This document shows positions 1 through 10,380 of a stretch of DNA of 64,000 nt, piece after piece. Below the pieces are notes generated by a model. The model did not search any database and was not told the DNA's origin. It worked only from the letters and a program-made list of their open reading frames with translations. Where the stretch lies: assembly GCA_028283855.1 (NCBI GenBank), contig JAPWJX010000003.1, positions 310,001 to 374,000 on the forward strand. Direction: 5' to 3'. The stretch comes from Verrucomicrobium sp. (GTDB lineage: Bacteria > Verrucomicrobiota > Verrucomicrobiia > Methylacidiphilales > GAS474). Numbering within the stretch: position 1 is the stretch's first letter; each line of letters opens with the position of its first letter. A program made the translations under genes and the position numbers.

Positions 1-2264
1 TGCAGGCCGATGGCGCTGATCGTCCCGGCGTTGGAAACCTGCAGCGGCCCCGCCACCAAGGTGTCCGCGGTCACGGCGGAAATGCCGTAGGCGGTGCCAC
101 TGCTGCCGGCGCGGTTCTGCGCGTAGATGGAGCCGGCGGCGCGGTTGACGATGGTCATCGCGGAAGGCCCGGTGGCCAGGATGCCGTAACTATTCGTGCC
201 CGTGATCGCGTTGGTGGCGGTGCCAAGCGCGCCCGCGTTGGTGACGAGGATGTTCCCCGCGCTGCTGATGGCGTTGAGGCCGATGGCCGCGCCGTTGGTG
301 GAATAGGCGGCGATGGTGCCGACGTTGGAGAGCGTCACCGTGCCCGCGCTGACCGTCACGCCGGTGGAGGTCCCCTTGACGCCGATCGCCATGTTCCCCG
401 CTCCGGCGGCTTGCGCGGTGATCGAGTTGGAGTTGATAAGAAGGAGCGGATTGTTTCCGGAAACCTGACCGGCGATGCCTGCCGCCTGGCCGCCGGAAGC
501 CGTCACGACAAGGCTGCCGCCGTTGACCGCCAGAACCTGGGTGCCGGAAGAGGTGTTGGTGTCCTGCGCCAAGATGCCGGTGGCCGCGGTGCCGACCACC
601 GTCACGCTGCCGGTGTTGGAGGCCGTCAGCGTCCCAGTCCCCCCCTGCACCGCACGCAGGCCGTAGACCACGGCCGTCCCAAAGCCGCTGGTGTCCGTGA
701 CGGAAAGGGTGCCGGCATTGGAAAGCAGAAGCGCGCCGCCTCCCGTCGCCACGCCGTAGAGGCCGGTGGCGCCCGCCAGGCTGGCGGTCAGGGTGAGGGA
801 GCCGGTGTTCAAGAGGCGGACGCCGCCGTTCCCGTCATTTTCGCCGTAGATGCCGATCCCGGCGTTGCCGTTGCTGTTCGTGTCGAGGGCGGTGATGGTG
901 CCCGCGTTGGTCACGGAGAGGAGCCCGGTGGTGCCGCTGTGGCTGTTCACCGCGCGGATGGCCTGGTAGCCGGCGCCCGTGCCGGTGACGGAAAGCGCCC
1001 CCGCGTTGGTAATCTGCACGGCGCTGCCGCCCAAGGTGTCGGTCGTCACCGCCTGGATGCCGTACGCGACGGTGCTGCTGCTGCCGTTACTGACTACAAT
1101 GCTGCCGGCGGCCTGGTTTTCCACCGTGAGCGCGCCGTGGCCGCTGAGGTTGATGGCCGTCTCCCCCACTCCCTGGATCGGATTGGCCAGCGTCCCGATG
1201 GAGCCCCCGTTGCGCACGGTGAGGGCGCCGGTGCCGCTGCTCTGTACGTCGACGCCATAGGCGTAGCGCGTCGTGCTCAGGGAAAGGAGCGCACCGTTAT
1301 TGACGATGGTGACCGCGCCGGTGCCTGCCGTGTTCGTGTTCTGGACGGAGATGGCGGTGGCGGTTCCGCCCGGGGTGCTGTCGACCACGGAGACGATGCC
1401 GTTGTTGGTGATCTGGACGGCGCTGCCCGCCGCGCTTTCCGCCGTGACGGCGTGGATGCCGTAGGCGGCGTTCGTCGCCCCGGTGCGGTTCCGGACATAG
1501 ACGGAGGAACCCGCCAGGGTGCTGATGTTGATCGCCCCGGCGCCGATCGCCTCGATGCCGGTCGAGCCGTTGCCGGAGATCGTTTGCCCGAGGCTGCCGA
1601 TCGCCCCGCCGTTGACCAGATTGAGCGTCCCCGCGCCGCCCCGGGCGCTCATGCCGACGGCCGTTCCCGCAGCGGTCGCCACGTAGATCGATCCTGTGTT
1701 GGAAAGGGTGACCACGCCCGCGCCGTAAGCGCCGTTGGTGTTGAGGGTCGTCCCCTCGACGCCGAAGACGGAGGCCGTCCCGTTCGTAATAAAAATGGTG
1801 CCCGCATTGGAAATGGCGATGTTCCCCGTGCCGTAAGTCAGGCCGGTGGCGATGATGCCGCTCTCCGCGCCACTCATGTCGATCGTCGTCCCCGCCGCCG
1901 TGGTGATGGTGGTATTCAGATCGCTGGCGTTGAAGATGCCCGCGTTGTAGGGGGACGCGGGCGTGGCGGTGATCGTGGCGGTCCCCACCAGGGAGATCGT
2001 CACCGTGCTGCCGTTGGTGGCGCCCCGGACAGCATCGATAACCCCGGAAGCCGTCGTATTGGTCGTGATGCCGTTGTTATTCGTGACGGTTTCAGGATTC
2101 GTTCCGCCCGCATTGAGCCAATCCGCTGCAAACGAAGGAGTTAGACCTAAAAAGGCAAAAAATACCCCCACGCAGGAAAATAGTGCTATTTTCCGCGTAC
2201 AAACTTTCCCGATTCCGCCACGGATCCAAGGCGGAGAGAGCCAGCTCCATCTAGCGCAAGTCAA
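1..2264 (-). CDS. Large secreted autotransporter-like repeat protein, N-terminal part (runs off the window)
   Basis: An uninterrupted minus-strand frame gives about 750 residues with no stop before the window edge. It begins with a signal-peptide-like stretch (IALFSCVGVFFAFLGL then TPSFAAD, likely cleaved after SFA). The rest is Gly/Ala/Thr/Asn/Ser-rich, with endless variants of 'xxNAGTIxV', the pattern of a right-handed beta-helix passenger of autotransporters and adhesins. No transport domain is visible because the C-terminus lies outside. The start is uncertain. The frame is closed by an upstream TAA near 2268-2270 and holds no ATG, so I used TTG at 2264. An ATG at 2250-2248 would join the frame if one base were removed from the GGG run at 2208-2210. 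Function is unknown; surface exposure is inferred. Confidence 0.75.
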   Translation of the reverse strand, partial: MTCARWSWLSPPWIRGGIGKVCTRKIALFSCVGVFFAFLGLTPSFAADWLNAGGTNPETVTNNNGITTNTTASGVIDAVRGATNGSTVTISLVGTATITATPASPYNAGIFNASDLNTTITTAAGTTIDMSGAESGIIATGLTYGTGNIAISNAGTIFITNGTASVFGVEGTTLNTNGAYGAGVVTLSNTGSIYVATAAGTAVGMSARGGAGTLNLVNGGAIGSLGQTISGNGSTGIEAIGAGAINISTLAGSSVYVRNRTGATNAAYGIHAVTAESAAGSAVQITNNGIVSVVDSTPGGTATAISVQNTNTAGTGAVTIVNNGALLSLSTTRYAYGVDVQSSGTGALTVRNGGSIGTLANPIQGVGETAINLSGHGALTVENQAAGSIVVSNGSSSTVAYGIQAVTTDTLGGSAVQITNAGALSVTGTGAGYQAIRAVNSHSGTTGLLSVTNAGTITALDTNSNGNAGIGIYGENDGNGGVRLLNTGSLTLTASLAGATGLYGVATGGGALLLSNAGTLSVTDTSGFGTAVVYGLRAVQGGTGTLTASNTGSVTVVGTAATGILAQDTNTSSGTQVLAVNGGSLVVTASGGQAAGIAGQVSGNNPLLLINSNSITAQAAGAGNMAIGVKGTSTGVTVSAGTVTLSNVGTIAAYSTNGAAIGLNAISSAGNILVTNAGALGTATNAITGTNSYGILATGPSAMTIVNRAAGSIYAQNRAGSSGTAYGISAVTADTLVAGPLQVSNAGTISAIGL
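24..1607 (-). repeat. Three 69-70-residue modules repeated within the secreted protein
   Basis: Three diverged copies lie at 1398-1607, 999-1205 and 24-233 (210, 207 and 210 nt). Each opens with G[AS][IL]G, passes through a Gly/Ala-rich middle, and closes with AYGI-[HQS]-AVT followed by QI/QV-[TS]N. Between copies are shorter 20-30-residue beta-helix rungs. Starts are spaced 399 and 975 nt apart, so the modules are not simple tandem repeats. They appear to mark larger units of the passenger domain. Confidence 0.7.
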
Positions 2265-2400
2265 TGATTACAATGAGTATACTGATTTTATTTCCGTTTT
2301 TTCCATTTAAGGCCTCCATAAAGAGCAGGAGTGGGGCCAATCAGATCACCCCATCTAATAGAGCCTCTTTGAACGAAAGGAGAAGGCGGGGGTCTAACCT

Positions 2401-2430
2401 ATGTAACGATCCTGGTGTGGACCGTTACAT
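2401..2430. promoter_or_regulatory. 8-bp perfect inverted repeat, possible operator or RNA hairpin
   Basis: ATGTAACG at 2401-2408 is mirrored by CGTTACAT at 2423-2430. Inside the 14-nt spacer a further TCC/GGA pairing is possible. It lies between the divergent secreted-protein and ilvN genes. A dyad this regular could bind a regulator or form a stem; nothing in the sequence decides between the two. Confidence 0.4.
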
Positions 2431-2466
2431 GTTTGTTCGTTGTTTGTGGTTGGTTAAGAAGAAGAA

Positions 2467-2500
2467 GGTGCCGCCCCGGGTGGGGCGGCACCGATTCTTT
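2467..2500 (+). terminator. Strong GC hairpin upstream of ilvN
   Basis: GGTGCCGCCCC (2467-2477) and GGGGCGGCACC (2482-2492) form a perfect 11-bp stem with a 4-nt loop, followed by GATTCTTTT. The stem is strong but the U-run is short. No gene ends just upstream on this strand, so it is more likely part of an ilv leader than a gene-end terminator. Confidence 0.5.
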
Positions 2501-2566
2501 TGAACGTTTCCTCCCGCCGGGGGGTCCAATTCCCCGGTAGCCTGATTCTCCTTGGTTCGTTGGTTG

Positions 2567-2618
2567 AAAAGGCGCCCTGGCCGCCCCGGATGGGTGGACC
2601 GGGGCGCCTTTTTTTTGC
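2567..2618 (+). terminator. Intrinsic terminator or attenuator in front of ilvN
   Basis: AAAAGGCGCCC (2567-2577) pairs with GGGCGCCTTTT (2602-2612), and the T-tract runs to 2616. This is a classical rho-independent terminator. It sits only 40 nt before the ilvN start with no gene ending upstream, which is the position expected for an attenuator of branched-chain amino acid synthesis. Attenuation is inference. Confidence 0.6.
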
Positions 2619-2657
2619 TTTTTTTAGGGAAAGGGCGGGAATAGGCTCCCCCTCCCC

Positions 2658-3134
2658 ATGCGTCACACCATCAGCGTGTTGGTCGAGAACAAGTTCGGCG
2701 TCCTCACCCGCATCACCAGCATGTTCAGCGGCCGGGGGTACAACATCGACACCCTCAACGTCGGCCCGACCCACGACGAAGCCACCTCCCGCATGACCCT
2801 GGTGGTCAAGGGCGACGACAAGACCCTGGACCAGGTCACCAAGCAGCTCAACAAGCTGGTGGAGGTCATCGAGGTCCAGGACTTCCGCGACGGCGAATAC
2901 ATCGACCGCGAGCTGATCATGGTCAAGGTGAAGGTCGACTCCCAATCCCGCGCCGAGATCATGCAGATCTGCGACATCTTCCGGGCCAAGATCGTCGACG
3001 TGCAGCCGCGCAACCTCACCATCGAGCTGACCGGCAACGAGAGCAAGATCACCAAATTCATCGGCCTCATGAACAACTTCGGCGTGCTGAGCCTTTCCCG
3101 CACGGGGAAGATCGCCCTGCCGCGCAAACAATAA
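2658..3134 (+). CDS. ilvN: Acetolactate synthase small (regulatory) subunit
   Basis: This 158-residue protein has the usual length of IlvN/IlvH. It begins with an ACT domain (about residues 3-78: HTISVLVENKFGVLTRI and FSGRGYNIDTLNVG are near-consensus) and continues with the C-terminal ALS_ss domain. It binds and activates the catalytic IlvB subunit and confers valine feedback inhibition in valine/leucine/isoleucine synthesis. No ilvB lies in the window. The ATG follows a purine-rich stretch (GGGAAAGGGCGGGAA). The gene is 9 nt from ilvC, so the two are surely co-transcribed. The terminator-like hairpin just upstream may control both. Confidence 0.95.
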   Translation: MRHTISVLVENKFGVLTRITSMFSGRGYNIDTLNVGPTHDEATSRMTLVVKGDDKTLDQVTKQLNKLVEVIEVQDFRDGEYIDRELIMVKVKVDSQSRAEIMQICDIFRAKIVDVQPRNLTIELTGNESKITKFIGLMNNFGVLSLSRTGKIALPRKQ

Positions 3135-4205
<1,071 letters not shown>

Positions 4206-4239
4206 GGCGGGAAACGCGGACGCTGCGGAGAAACAGATC

Positions 4240-5016
4240 ATGGGCTACGGCAACTCAGGATCGGTCTTCCGCAGCGTCCTCTTCCAGGCCATCGGGTTCC
4301 TCCTGGTCTTGCTGGCCATGCTGGCCCTCATCACCTGGATCACCGACGGCTTCTCCCAAACGGCCGACGCCGCGGCCCCTCCCGTGGGCGGCGCCCTCCA
4401 CCAGCGGTATGAAGAAGCCGTGAAACTGGCCGAGGCGGGCCAGCGCGAAGAGGCCCTGGCCATCTTCCGCTCCATCCTGGCCGATGAGCCGAAGGCCAAA
4501 GGCTCCCTCTACTGGTCCGGCTTCCTCAACCTGGAGCTGGGCCGGCCGGAGAAAGCGCTGCCCTACCTGGCGCGGATGCGCAAACTCGACCCGGCGGCCT
4601 ACCAGCCCGTCGTCCTCACCATCCAGGCCAACCAGGCCCTGGGCCGCGCCGAGTCCGTCGAGGCCGCGCGCAAGGACCTCCTCTCCCTCCGCAACGGCGG
4701 CAAAACCATCCACGGCCTGACCGACGCGAAGGCCTACCCGCGCGAGCGCTTCTTCCAAAGCCGCGTGGAAATCGACGAGTTCTTCGAGCCCGCGCAGGAC
4801 CCCTACATCGTCTGGGAAGCCGTGCAGCGGGACGCGGAGGGCCACCCCATGCGGGACGTCCTGCTGGCCTACAATCCCGACACCCGGACCTACCTCTTCG
4901 GCGAGAACGTGATCGAAGGCGGCGCGATCAAACAGTTCAGCCTCTACCGCCGTCTCACCGCCCCGCCCGCCTACGTCGACTTCCGCACCTGGGCGATGGA
5001 CAAGATCCTGCAGTAA
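4240..5016 (+). CDS. Membrane-anchored TPR protein
   Basis: This 258-residue protein has one N-terminal membrane helix (about residues 13-37, rich in Leu/Ile) followed by TPR-like helices. Examples are HQRYEEAVKLAEAGQREEAL and LGRPEKALPYLARM, roughly residues 55-150. A C-terminal part with no motif I recognise follows (ending DFRTWAMDKIL). The topology suggests a helix anchored in the inner membrane with the TPR domain in the periplasm. It lies 34 nt after ilvC on the same strand, so it may share that transcript. No link to branched-chain amino acid synthesis is evident. Function is unknown; a scaffold role is typical of such proteins. Confidence 0.75.
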   Translation: MGYGNSGSVFRSVLFQAIGFLLVLLAMLALITWITDGFSQTADAAAPPVGGALHQRYEEAVKLAEAGQREEALAIFRSILADEPKAKGSLYWSGFLNLELGRPEKALPYLARMRKLDPAAYQPVVLTIQANQALGRAESVEAARKDLLSLRNGGKTIHGLTDAKAYPRERFFQSRVEIDEFFEPAQDPYIVWEAVQRDAEGHPMRDVLLAYNPDTRTYLFGENVIEGGAIKQFSLYRRLTAPPAYVDFRTWAMDKILQ

Positions 5017-5026
5017 GGCCGTCCCA

Positions 5027-5054
5027 TTGACTCTTTGAAGCGGGTCGGTTACCT
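5027..5054 (+). promoter_or_regulatory. Candidate sigma-70-type promoter for the eno transcript
   Basis: TTGACT (5027-5032) and TTACCT (5049-5054) are separated by 16 nt. Predicted initiation near 5061 coincides with the first base of the fluoride aptamer. This agreement with an independently recognised RNA element supports the call. Confidence 0.55.
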
Positions 5055-5062
5055 TGCTTCCC

Positions 5063-5148
5063 AGGCAATGGAATCTGCCTGACCCGCTACGCGGGTCGAA
5101 CTGCCGGCTTTGCGCCGGCTGATGACTCCTACCGGAAACGGAGGAGTC

Positions 5149-5151
<3 letters not shown>
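5063..5151 (+). promoter_or_regulatory. Fluoride riboswitch (crcB motif) with Shine-Dalgarno-sequestering platform, upstream of eno
   Basis: The aptamer core matches the fluoride motif. Stem P1 is AGGCA/TGCCT (5063-5067 with 5076-5080) around loop ATGGAATC. An inserted hairpin GACCCGC-TAC-GCGGGTC follows. The stem GCCGGC/GCCGGC leads straight into the hallmark CTGATGACTCCTACC (5119-5133). Loop GGAATC can pair with GACTCC as the pseudoknot, with one A-C mismatch. The platform hairpin pairs ATGACTCC (5122-5129) with GGAGGAGTCAT (5140-5150). This hides the GGAGG ribosome-binding site and the AT of the ATG at 5149. Fluoride binding would hold ACTCC in the pseudoknot and expose the start. Translational activation by fluoride is inferred from this geometry. 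Confidence 0.9.
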
Positions 5152-6829
<1,678 letters not shown>

Positions 6830-6863
6830 GTTATTGTTATAACTATTCGTAGTTTAAGCTCAT

Positions 6864-6891
6864 TTGACACCTGGCTTCGCTCTCTTATCCT
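6864..6891 (+). promoter_or_regulatory. Candidate promoter of glpF
   Basis: TTGACA (6864-6869), 16 nt, TATCCT (6886-6891), in a short AT-rich gap. Expected initiation is about 6897-6900, directly at the ATG at 6901, which would make the mRNA leaderless or nearly so. Confidence 0.55.
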
Positions 6892-6900
6892 TTTATTTCT

Positions 6901-7734
6901 ATGAAATTCACCCCCGGTCAGGAATTCCTTGCAGAGTTATTGGGAACCTTGGTGCTGATTCTTTTCGGCGTCGGTTCCGTTGCCATGGTCGTCCTTTTTG
7001 GCAGCAACCCGCCGATTCCCGGCGAGGTCGTCAAAGGCGGCTACACCAACATCGTCCTGGGCTGGGGTCTGGCGGTGACCTTTGGCGTCTACATCGCGGG
7101 CACGATCAGCGGCGCCCACCTCAATCCGGCGGTGACCATCGCCATGGCCGCCACCAAGCGGTTCCCGTGGTCGAAGGCCTTCCACTACATTCTGGGCCAA
7201 TTCATCGGCGCCTTCCTGGCGGCGGGCCTCGTCTTCGCCGTCTACCATGCCAAGTGGCTCCAGGTCGACCCGAGCCTCGACCACACCACCGGCGTTTTCT
7301 GCACCTTCCCCGCGGTCCCCGGCTTCTGGCCCGGCTTCTTTGACCAGGTCGTGGGCACCGCCCTGCTGGTCGGCCTGATCCTGGCCGTCGTCGACAAGTG
7401 GAACGCCCTCCCCGGCTCCAACATGGCGCCGCTGGTCATCGGCCTGATCGTCGTGGCCATCGGCATCGCCTTCGGCGGCATGCACGGGTACGCGATCAAC
7501 CCCGCCCGCGACCTGGGGCCCCGCCTCTTCGCCGTGGTGGCCGGCTTCACGAACAACGGCCTGACCGACGGCAGCGGCGTTTGGCTCGTTCCCGTCCTCG
7601 GCCCGATCGTCGGCGGCCTCCTGGGCGCCTTTGTCTATGACCTGACCATCGGCTGCGCCCTGGCCAAGGCGAACAAGATCAGCGCCGCCCCCGGGCTGCG
7701 CGCCGACGGCGAAGACCCCTCTCACCGGGGCTAA
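6901..7734 (+). CDS. glpF: Aquaglyceroporin (glycerol facilitator family)
   Basis: A 277-residue MIP-family channel with six predicted helices and both pore motifs: HLNPAV (NPA at 75-77) and AINPARDLGPRL (NPA at 200-202). Asp204 after NPAR is the residue that marks glycerol-transporting members rather than strict water channels. It mediates passive glycerol or small-polyol uptake across the inner membrane. The gene stands alone between the eno and crcB units and ends at a shared terminator. No Shine-Dalgarno sequence is seen, consistent with the predicted near-leaderless start. Substrate is inferred from the Asp signature; no glycerol kinase gene is present. Confidence 0.93.
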   Translation: MKFTPGQEFLAELLGTLVLILFGVGSVAMVVLFGSNPPIPGEVVKGGYTNIVLGWGLAVTFGVYIAGTISGAHLNPAVTIAMAATKRFPWSKAFHYILGQFIGAFLAAGLVFAVYHAKWLQVDPSLDHTTGVFCTFPAVPGFWPGFFDQVVGTALLVGLILAVVDKWNALPGSNMAPLVIGLIVVAIGIAFGGMHGYAINPARDLGPRLFAVVAGFTNNGLTDGSGVWLVPVLGPIVGGLLGAFVYDLTIGCALAKANKISAAPGLRADGEDPSHRG

Positions 7735-7751
7735 TTCCGCCTGACGCTTCC

Positions 7752-7787
7752 AAAGGCCCCGGGGTAACCCCCCGGGGCCTTTTTTTT
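7752..7787. terminator. Bidirectional intrinsic terminator between glpF and the HAD gene
   Basis: AAAGGCCCCGGGG (7752-7764) pairs with CCCCGGGGCCTTT (7770-7782) around a 5-nt loop. A 7-T run follows on the plus strand and AAA precedes it, giving a weaker T-run on the minus strand. It separates two convergent genes. The last T's overlap the stop of the minus-strand gene. Confidence 0.85.
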
Positions 7788-8254
7788 AGGCGCGCAAGGT
7801 GGCGGTGAGCCTCCGGGGATCGCCGACCAGCGCCAGCGCGGCGAAGATGTCCGGGCAGACGACCTTGGCCGCCGCCAGGCTTTCCGCGGCGGCGCCCTCC
7901 CCCTCCACGACGGCGACGCCCAGCGCCGCCCGGCCCAGCATCAGGCGGTCGTTCCGGCCGTTGCCGACGCAGGCGCAGCGCGCCGCGCCGAGGCGGTCGA
8001 CGTAGGCGGCCTTGGCCTCCGCCTGGGTTGGCGGAGGGCAGGATGTGCAGAAGAACGCCCAAGCCCCGCAGCTGCGCTGCGGCCGTCCCGTGGGTGTCCC
8101 CCGTCACCACGTGGATGGTGAAAAGACGGCGGAGGGACTTGAGCCGCCGCCGGACGCCGAAGCGCAGTTTTCCGCCCACGGCCAGGGTGCCGTTGAAATC
8201 GAGGACCAGATAATCCAGCCGCAGGGGCCCGAAGCCGGGAATGTCCGCAGTCAT
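7786..8254 (-). CDS. HAD-family soluble P-type-ATPase-like phosphatase, frameshifted
   Basis: The N-terminal frame from ATG 8254 has the HAD aspartate motif (LVLDFNGTLAVGG) and VVTGDTHGTA. It runs to ILPSAN, after which homology continues in another frame (QAEAKAAYVDRLG, then VGNGRNDRLMLGRAALGVAV and a GDPRRLTATLRA end). Removing one base from the GGG run at 8025-8027 restores a single protein of about 155 residues with the layout of COG4087 proteins (phosphatase domains resembling the P-domain of metal ATPases). Its start overlaps the DUF190 stop by 4 nt, so it is third in the riboswitch-controlled crcB operon. It could be a sequencing error or a real pseudogene. Confidence 0.75.
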
Positions 8255-8607
8255 GACGTCCGGCCCTCCGCCCCGCCCTTCGGCCGGTAGTGGAGGACGC
8301 GGACCTTCTCCAGGGTGAGGAGGCCGCCGTCCATCATCGGCTTGAGGAGAGGCAGGAACGCCTCGATCTTCTCCTCCGCGTCGACAATCTCCACCACCAG
8401 CGGGAGGTCCATGGAAAGGCGCAGGATCTTGGCGGTGTGGATGTGGCTGCTGGCGCCGAAGCCCATGGGGCCCCGGAGGATGGTCGCCCCGGCCAGGCCC
8501 GCCTCGCGGGCCTTGAGTACGATCGCTTCGTAAAGGGGGGTGTGCTGCCATTTGTCCTCCTCGCCGATGAAGGCGCGGAGGAGGAGGGCGTTTTCGGGGA
8601 TTTCCAT
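8251..8607 (-). CDS. DUF190 family protein
   Basis: A 118-residue protein with the DUF190 pattern: LLRAFIGEEDKW, LYEAIVLKAREAGLAGATI, a GPMGFGASSHIHT segment and VVEIVDAEEKI. DUF190 proteins are small ferredoxin-fold proteins. They very often sit beside crcB and are thought to act in fluoride resistance, but their biochemical role is not established. The start has a good Shine-Dalgarno sequence (AAGGAA). It follows crcB by 9 nt and overlaps the HAD gene by 4 nt. Confidence 0.9.
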   Translation of the reverse strand: MEIPENALLLRAFIGEEDKWQHTPLYEAIVLKAREAGLAGATILRGPMGFGASSHIHTAKILRLSMDLPLVVEIVDAEEKIEAFLPLLKPMMDGGLLTLEKVRVLHYRPKGGAEGRTS

Positions 8608-8616
8608 GGGTTCCTT

Positions 8617-9009
8617 TTATTTGGGGTTAAGGAGGGAGGCGGATACATGGCCCAGCCAGACCGCGGCGAGGCAAAGGACGAGGGAAAGGACGCAGTTCAA
8701 CCCGGCGTAGAACCACTCGCCGTCCTGGGCCAGGTTCAGCGTCTGCAGGCTGAAGGAGGAGAACGTCGTGTAGCCCCCGCAAATGCCGATCATGAAGAAC
8801 GTGCGGAAGGCCGGGCTGACCAGGTAGGGGCCGTCGGCGGCGGTGAGCGCCGCGAAGAGGCCGATGACGTACGAGCCCGTGACGTTGATGACGAGCGTCC
8901 CCAGCGGGAAGGAGGGCCCGAACCGCTCCGCGACAAAACCGGAAAGCCAAAAGCGGCCAAGGGTCCCCAAGGCCCCTCCCAGCGCGACCCACAGATAATT
9001 CAGTGCCAT
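8617..9009 (-). CDS. crcB: Fluoride ion channel CrcB/Fluc
   Basis: A 130-residue protein with four predicted helices. It carries the Fluc hallmarks GGALGTLGRFW near the N-terminus, TLVINVTGSYVIG, and GICGGYTTFSSFSLQT with its conserved TTFS phenylalanine/serine track. Fluc proteins work as antiparallel dimers that let fluoride leave the cell. ATG at 9009 was chosen because it lies 5 nt after GGAG and begins at the conserved N-terminus; an upstream in-frame ATG at 9063 lies inside the riboswitch. It is the first gene of an operon with DUF190 and the HAD phosphatase. Confidence 0.96.
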   Translation of the reverse strand: MALNYLWVALGGALGTLGRFWLSGFVAERFGPSFPLGTLVINVTGSYVIGLFAALTAADGPYLVSPAFRTFFMIGICGGYTTFSSFSLQTLNLAQDGEWFYAGLNCVLSLVLCLAAVWLGHVSASLLNPK

Positions 9010-9127
9010 AGCAACTCCTATCGGCGCGCCCCCTTTTTGGGAGGCGCGGCCGGTAGGAGTCATCAGCGCTGAAGCCGGTTCAGGCGGTTTTCCCGTCGGG
9101 CGGGAGGGCAGACACCATTGCCTCCCT
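9010..9127 (-). promoter_or_regulatory. Fluoride riboswitch upstream of crcB, with Shine-Dalgarno-sequestering platform
   Basis: Read on the minus strand, P1 is GGCA/TGCC (9122-9119 with 9110-9107) around ATGGTGTC. After a GC-rich insert the hallmark GCTGATGACTCCTACC ends near 9053. The platform is a long hairpin. ACTCCTA (9060-9054) pairs with TAGGAGT (9020-9014), which contains the crcB ribosome-binding site, and CGGC/GCCG plus CGCGCC/GGCGCG extend the stem. As at eno, the CTCC bases serve either the pseudoknot (fluoride bound, start open) or the occluding stem. Confidence 0.92.
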
Positions 9128-9128
9128 T

Positions 9129-9157
9129 ACTTTAAGGGCAATCGCCCCCGGAAGCAA
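9129..9157 (-). promoter_or_regulatory. Candidate promoter of the crcB operon
   Basis: On the minus strand, TTGCTT (9157-9152), a 17-nt spacer and TAAAGT (9134-9129). Initiation near 9122 falls at the aptamer P1 stem. Confidence 0.45.
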
Positions 9158-9165
9158 GGCGCGCG

Positions 9166-10140
<975 letters not shown>

Positions 10141-10168
10141 GAAGCCGGTTTAGGACCAATTACGCCGC

Positions 10169-10196
10169 TTGCCAATCCTTCGCGCGCGATTAGCGT
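10169..10196 (+). promoter_or_regulatory. Candidate promoter of the small lipoprotein gene
   Basis: TTGCCA (10169-10174), 16 nt, TAGCGT (10191-10196). The start codon at 10205 is 8 nt beyond the -10 box, so the transcript would have almost no leader, as at glpF. Confidence 0.4.
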
Positions 10197-10204
10197 ACGG
10201 GCTA

Positions 10205-10324
10205 ATGAAAAACTCCATCCGTCTGCTGTGCCTCGCTGCCACCCTCGTCCTGGGCCTCGGCCTGATCGGCTGCGCTTCTGACAAGTGTTGCCACAAGTCG
10301 TCCTCCTCCCTGGGCGACAAGTAA
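10205..10324 (+). CDS. Small lipoprotein (39 residues)
   Basis: MKNSIRLLCLAATLVLGLGL is followed by the lipobox LIGC, so signal peptidase II would leave a mature lipoprotein of only about 17 residues. That mature part contains a Cys pair and Lys/Ser (CASDKCCHKSSSSLGDK). It has its own candidate promoter and a terminator immediately downstream, which favours a real gene despite the size. Small cysteine-bearing lipoproteins of this kind are common but uncharacterised. Confidence 0.65.
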   Translation: MKNSIRLLCLAATLVLGLGLIGCASDKCCHKSSSSLGDK

Positions 10325-10341
10325 GCGGGAACGCGTTCCCG

Positions 10342-10380
10342 AAAAGGCGTCGATCCCTCAGGGGGTCGGCGCCTTTTCTT
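10342..10380 (+). terminator. Intrinsic terminator after the small lipoprotein gene
   Basis: AAAAGGCG (10342-10349) pairs with CGCCTTTT (10370-10377) over an inner stem of CGATCCC/GGGGGTCG. A T-rich tail follows. It overlaps the 3' end of the convergent O-antigen-ligase-like gene and probably serves both. Confidence 0.75.

Larger units (their letters stand above)
2265..2657. other. Intergenic region between divergent genes, with three inverted repeats
   Basis: This 393-nt stretch is more AT-rich than its surroundings. I see no convincing gene. It must hold the promoters for the minus-strand secreted protein and for ilvN. It contains an 8-bp inverted repeat (2401-2430), a strong hairpin (2467-2492) and a terminator-like hairpin with a T-run (2567-2618). 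A TTG-initiated frame from 2500 carries a Leu/Ile/Val-rich run (SLILLGSLV) just before the last hairpin. It has no visible Shine-Dalgarno sequence and was not annotated as a gene. Confidence 0.6.

Noticed and set aside
24-1607. Repeats at the left edge as a possible CRISPR array
   Set aside because: Repeat units are 69-70 codons, diverged and in frame, with no short identical repeats or unique spacers.
411-2144. A long plus-strand open frame opposite the secreted repeat protein
   Set aside because: Its translation is a low-complexity Arg/Gly/Asp/Val mixture without domains, while the minus strand has a signal peptide and beta-helix repeats.
2500-2796. A 98-codon frame overlapping the start of ilvN
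   Set aside because: It overlaps ilvN in another frame, begins with TTG and has no Shine-Dalgarno sequence. Only its first 25 codons are interesting as a possible leader peptide.
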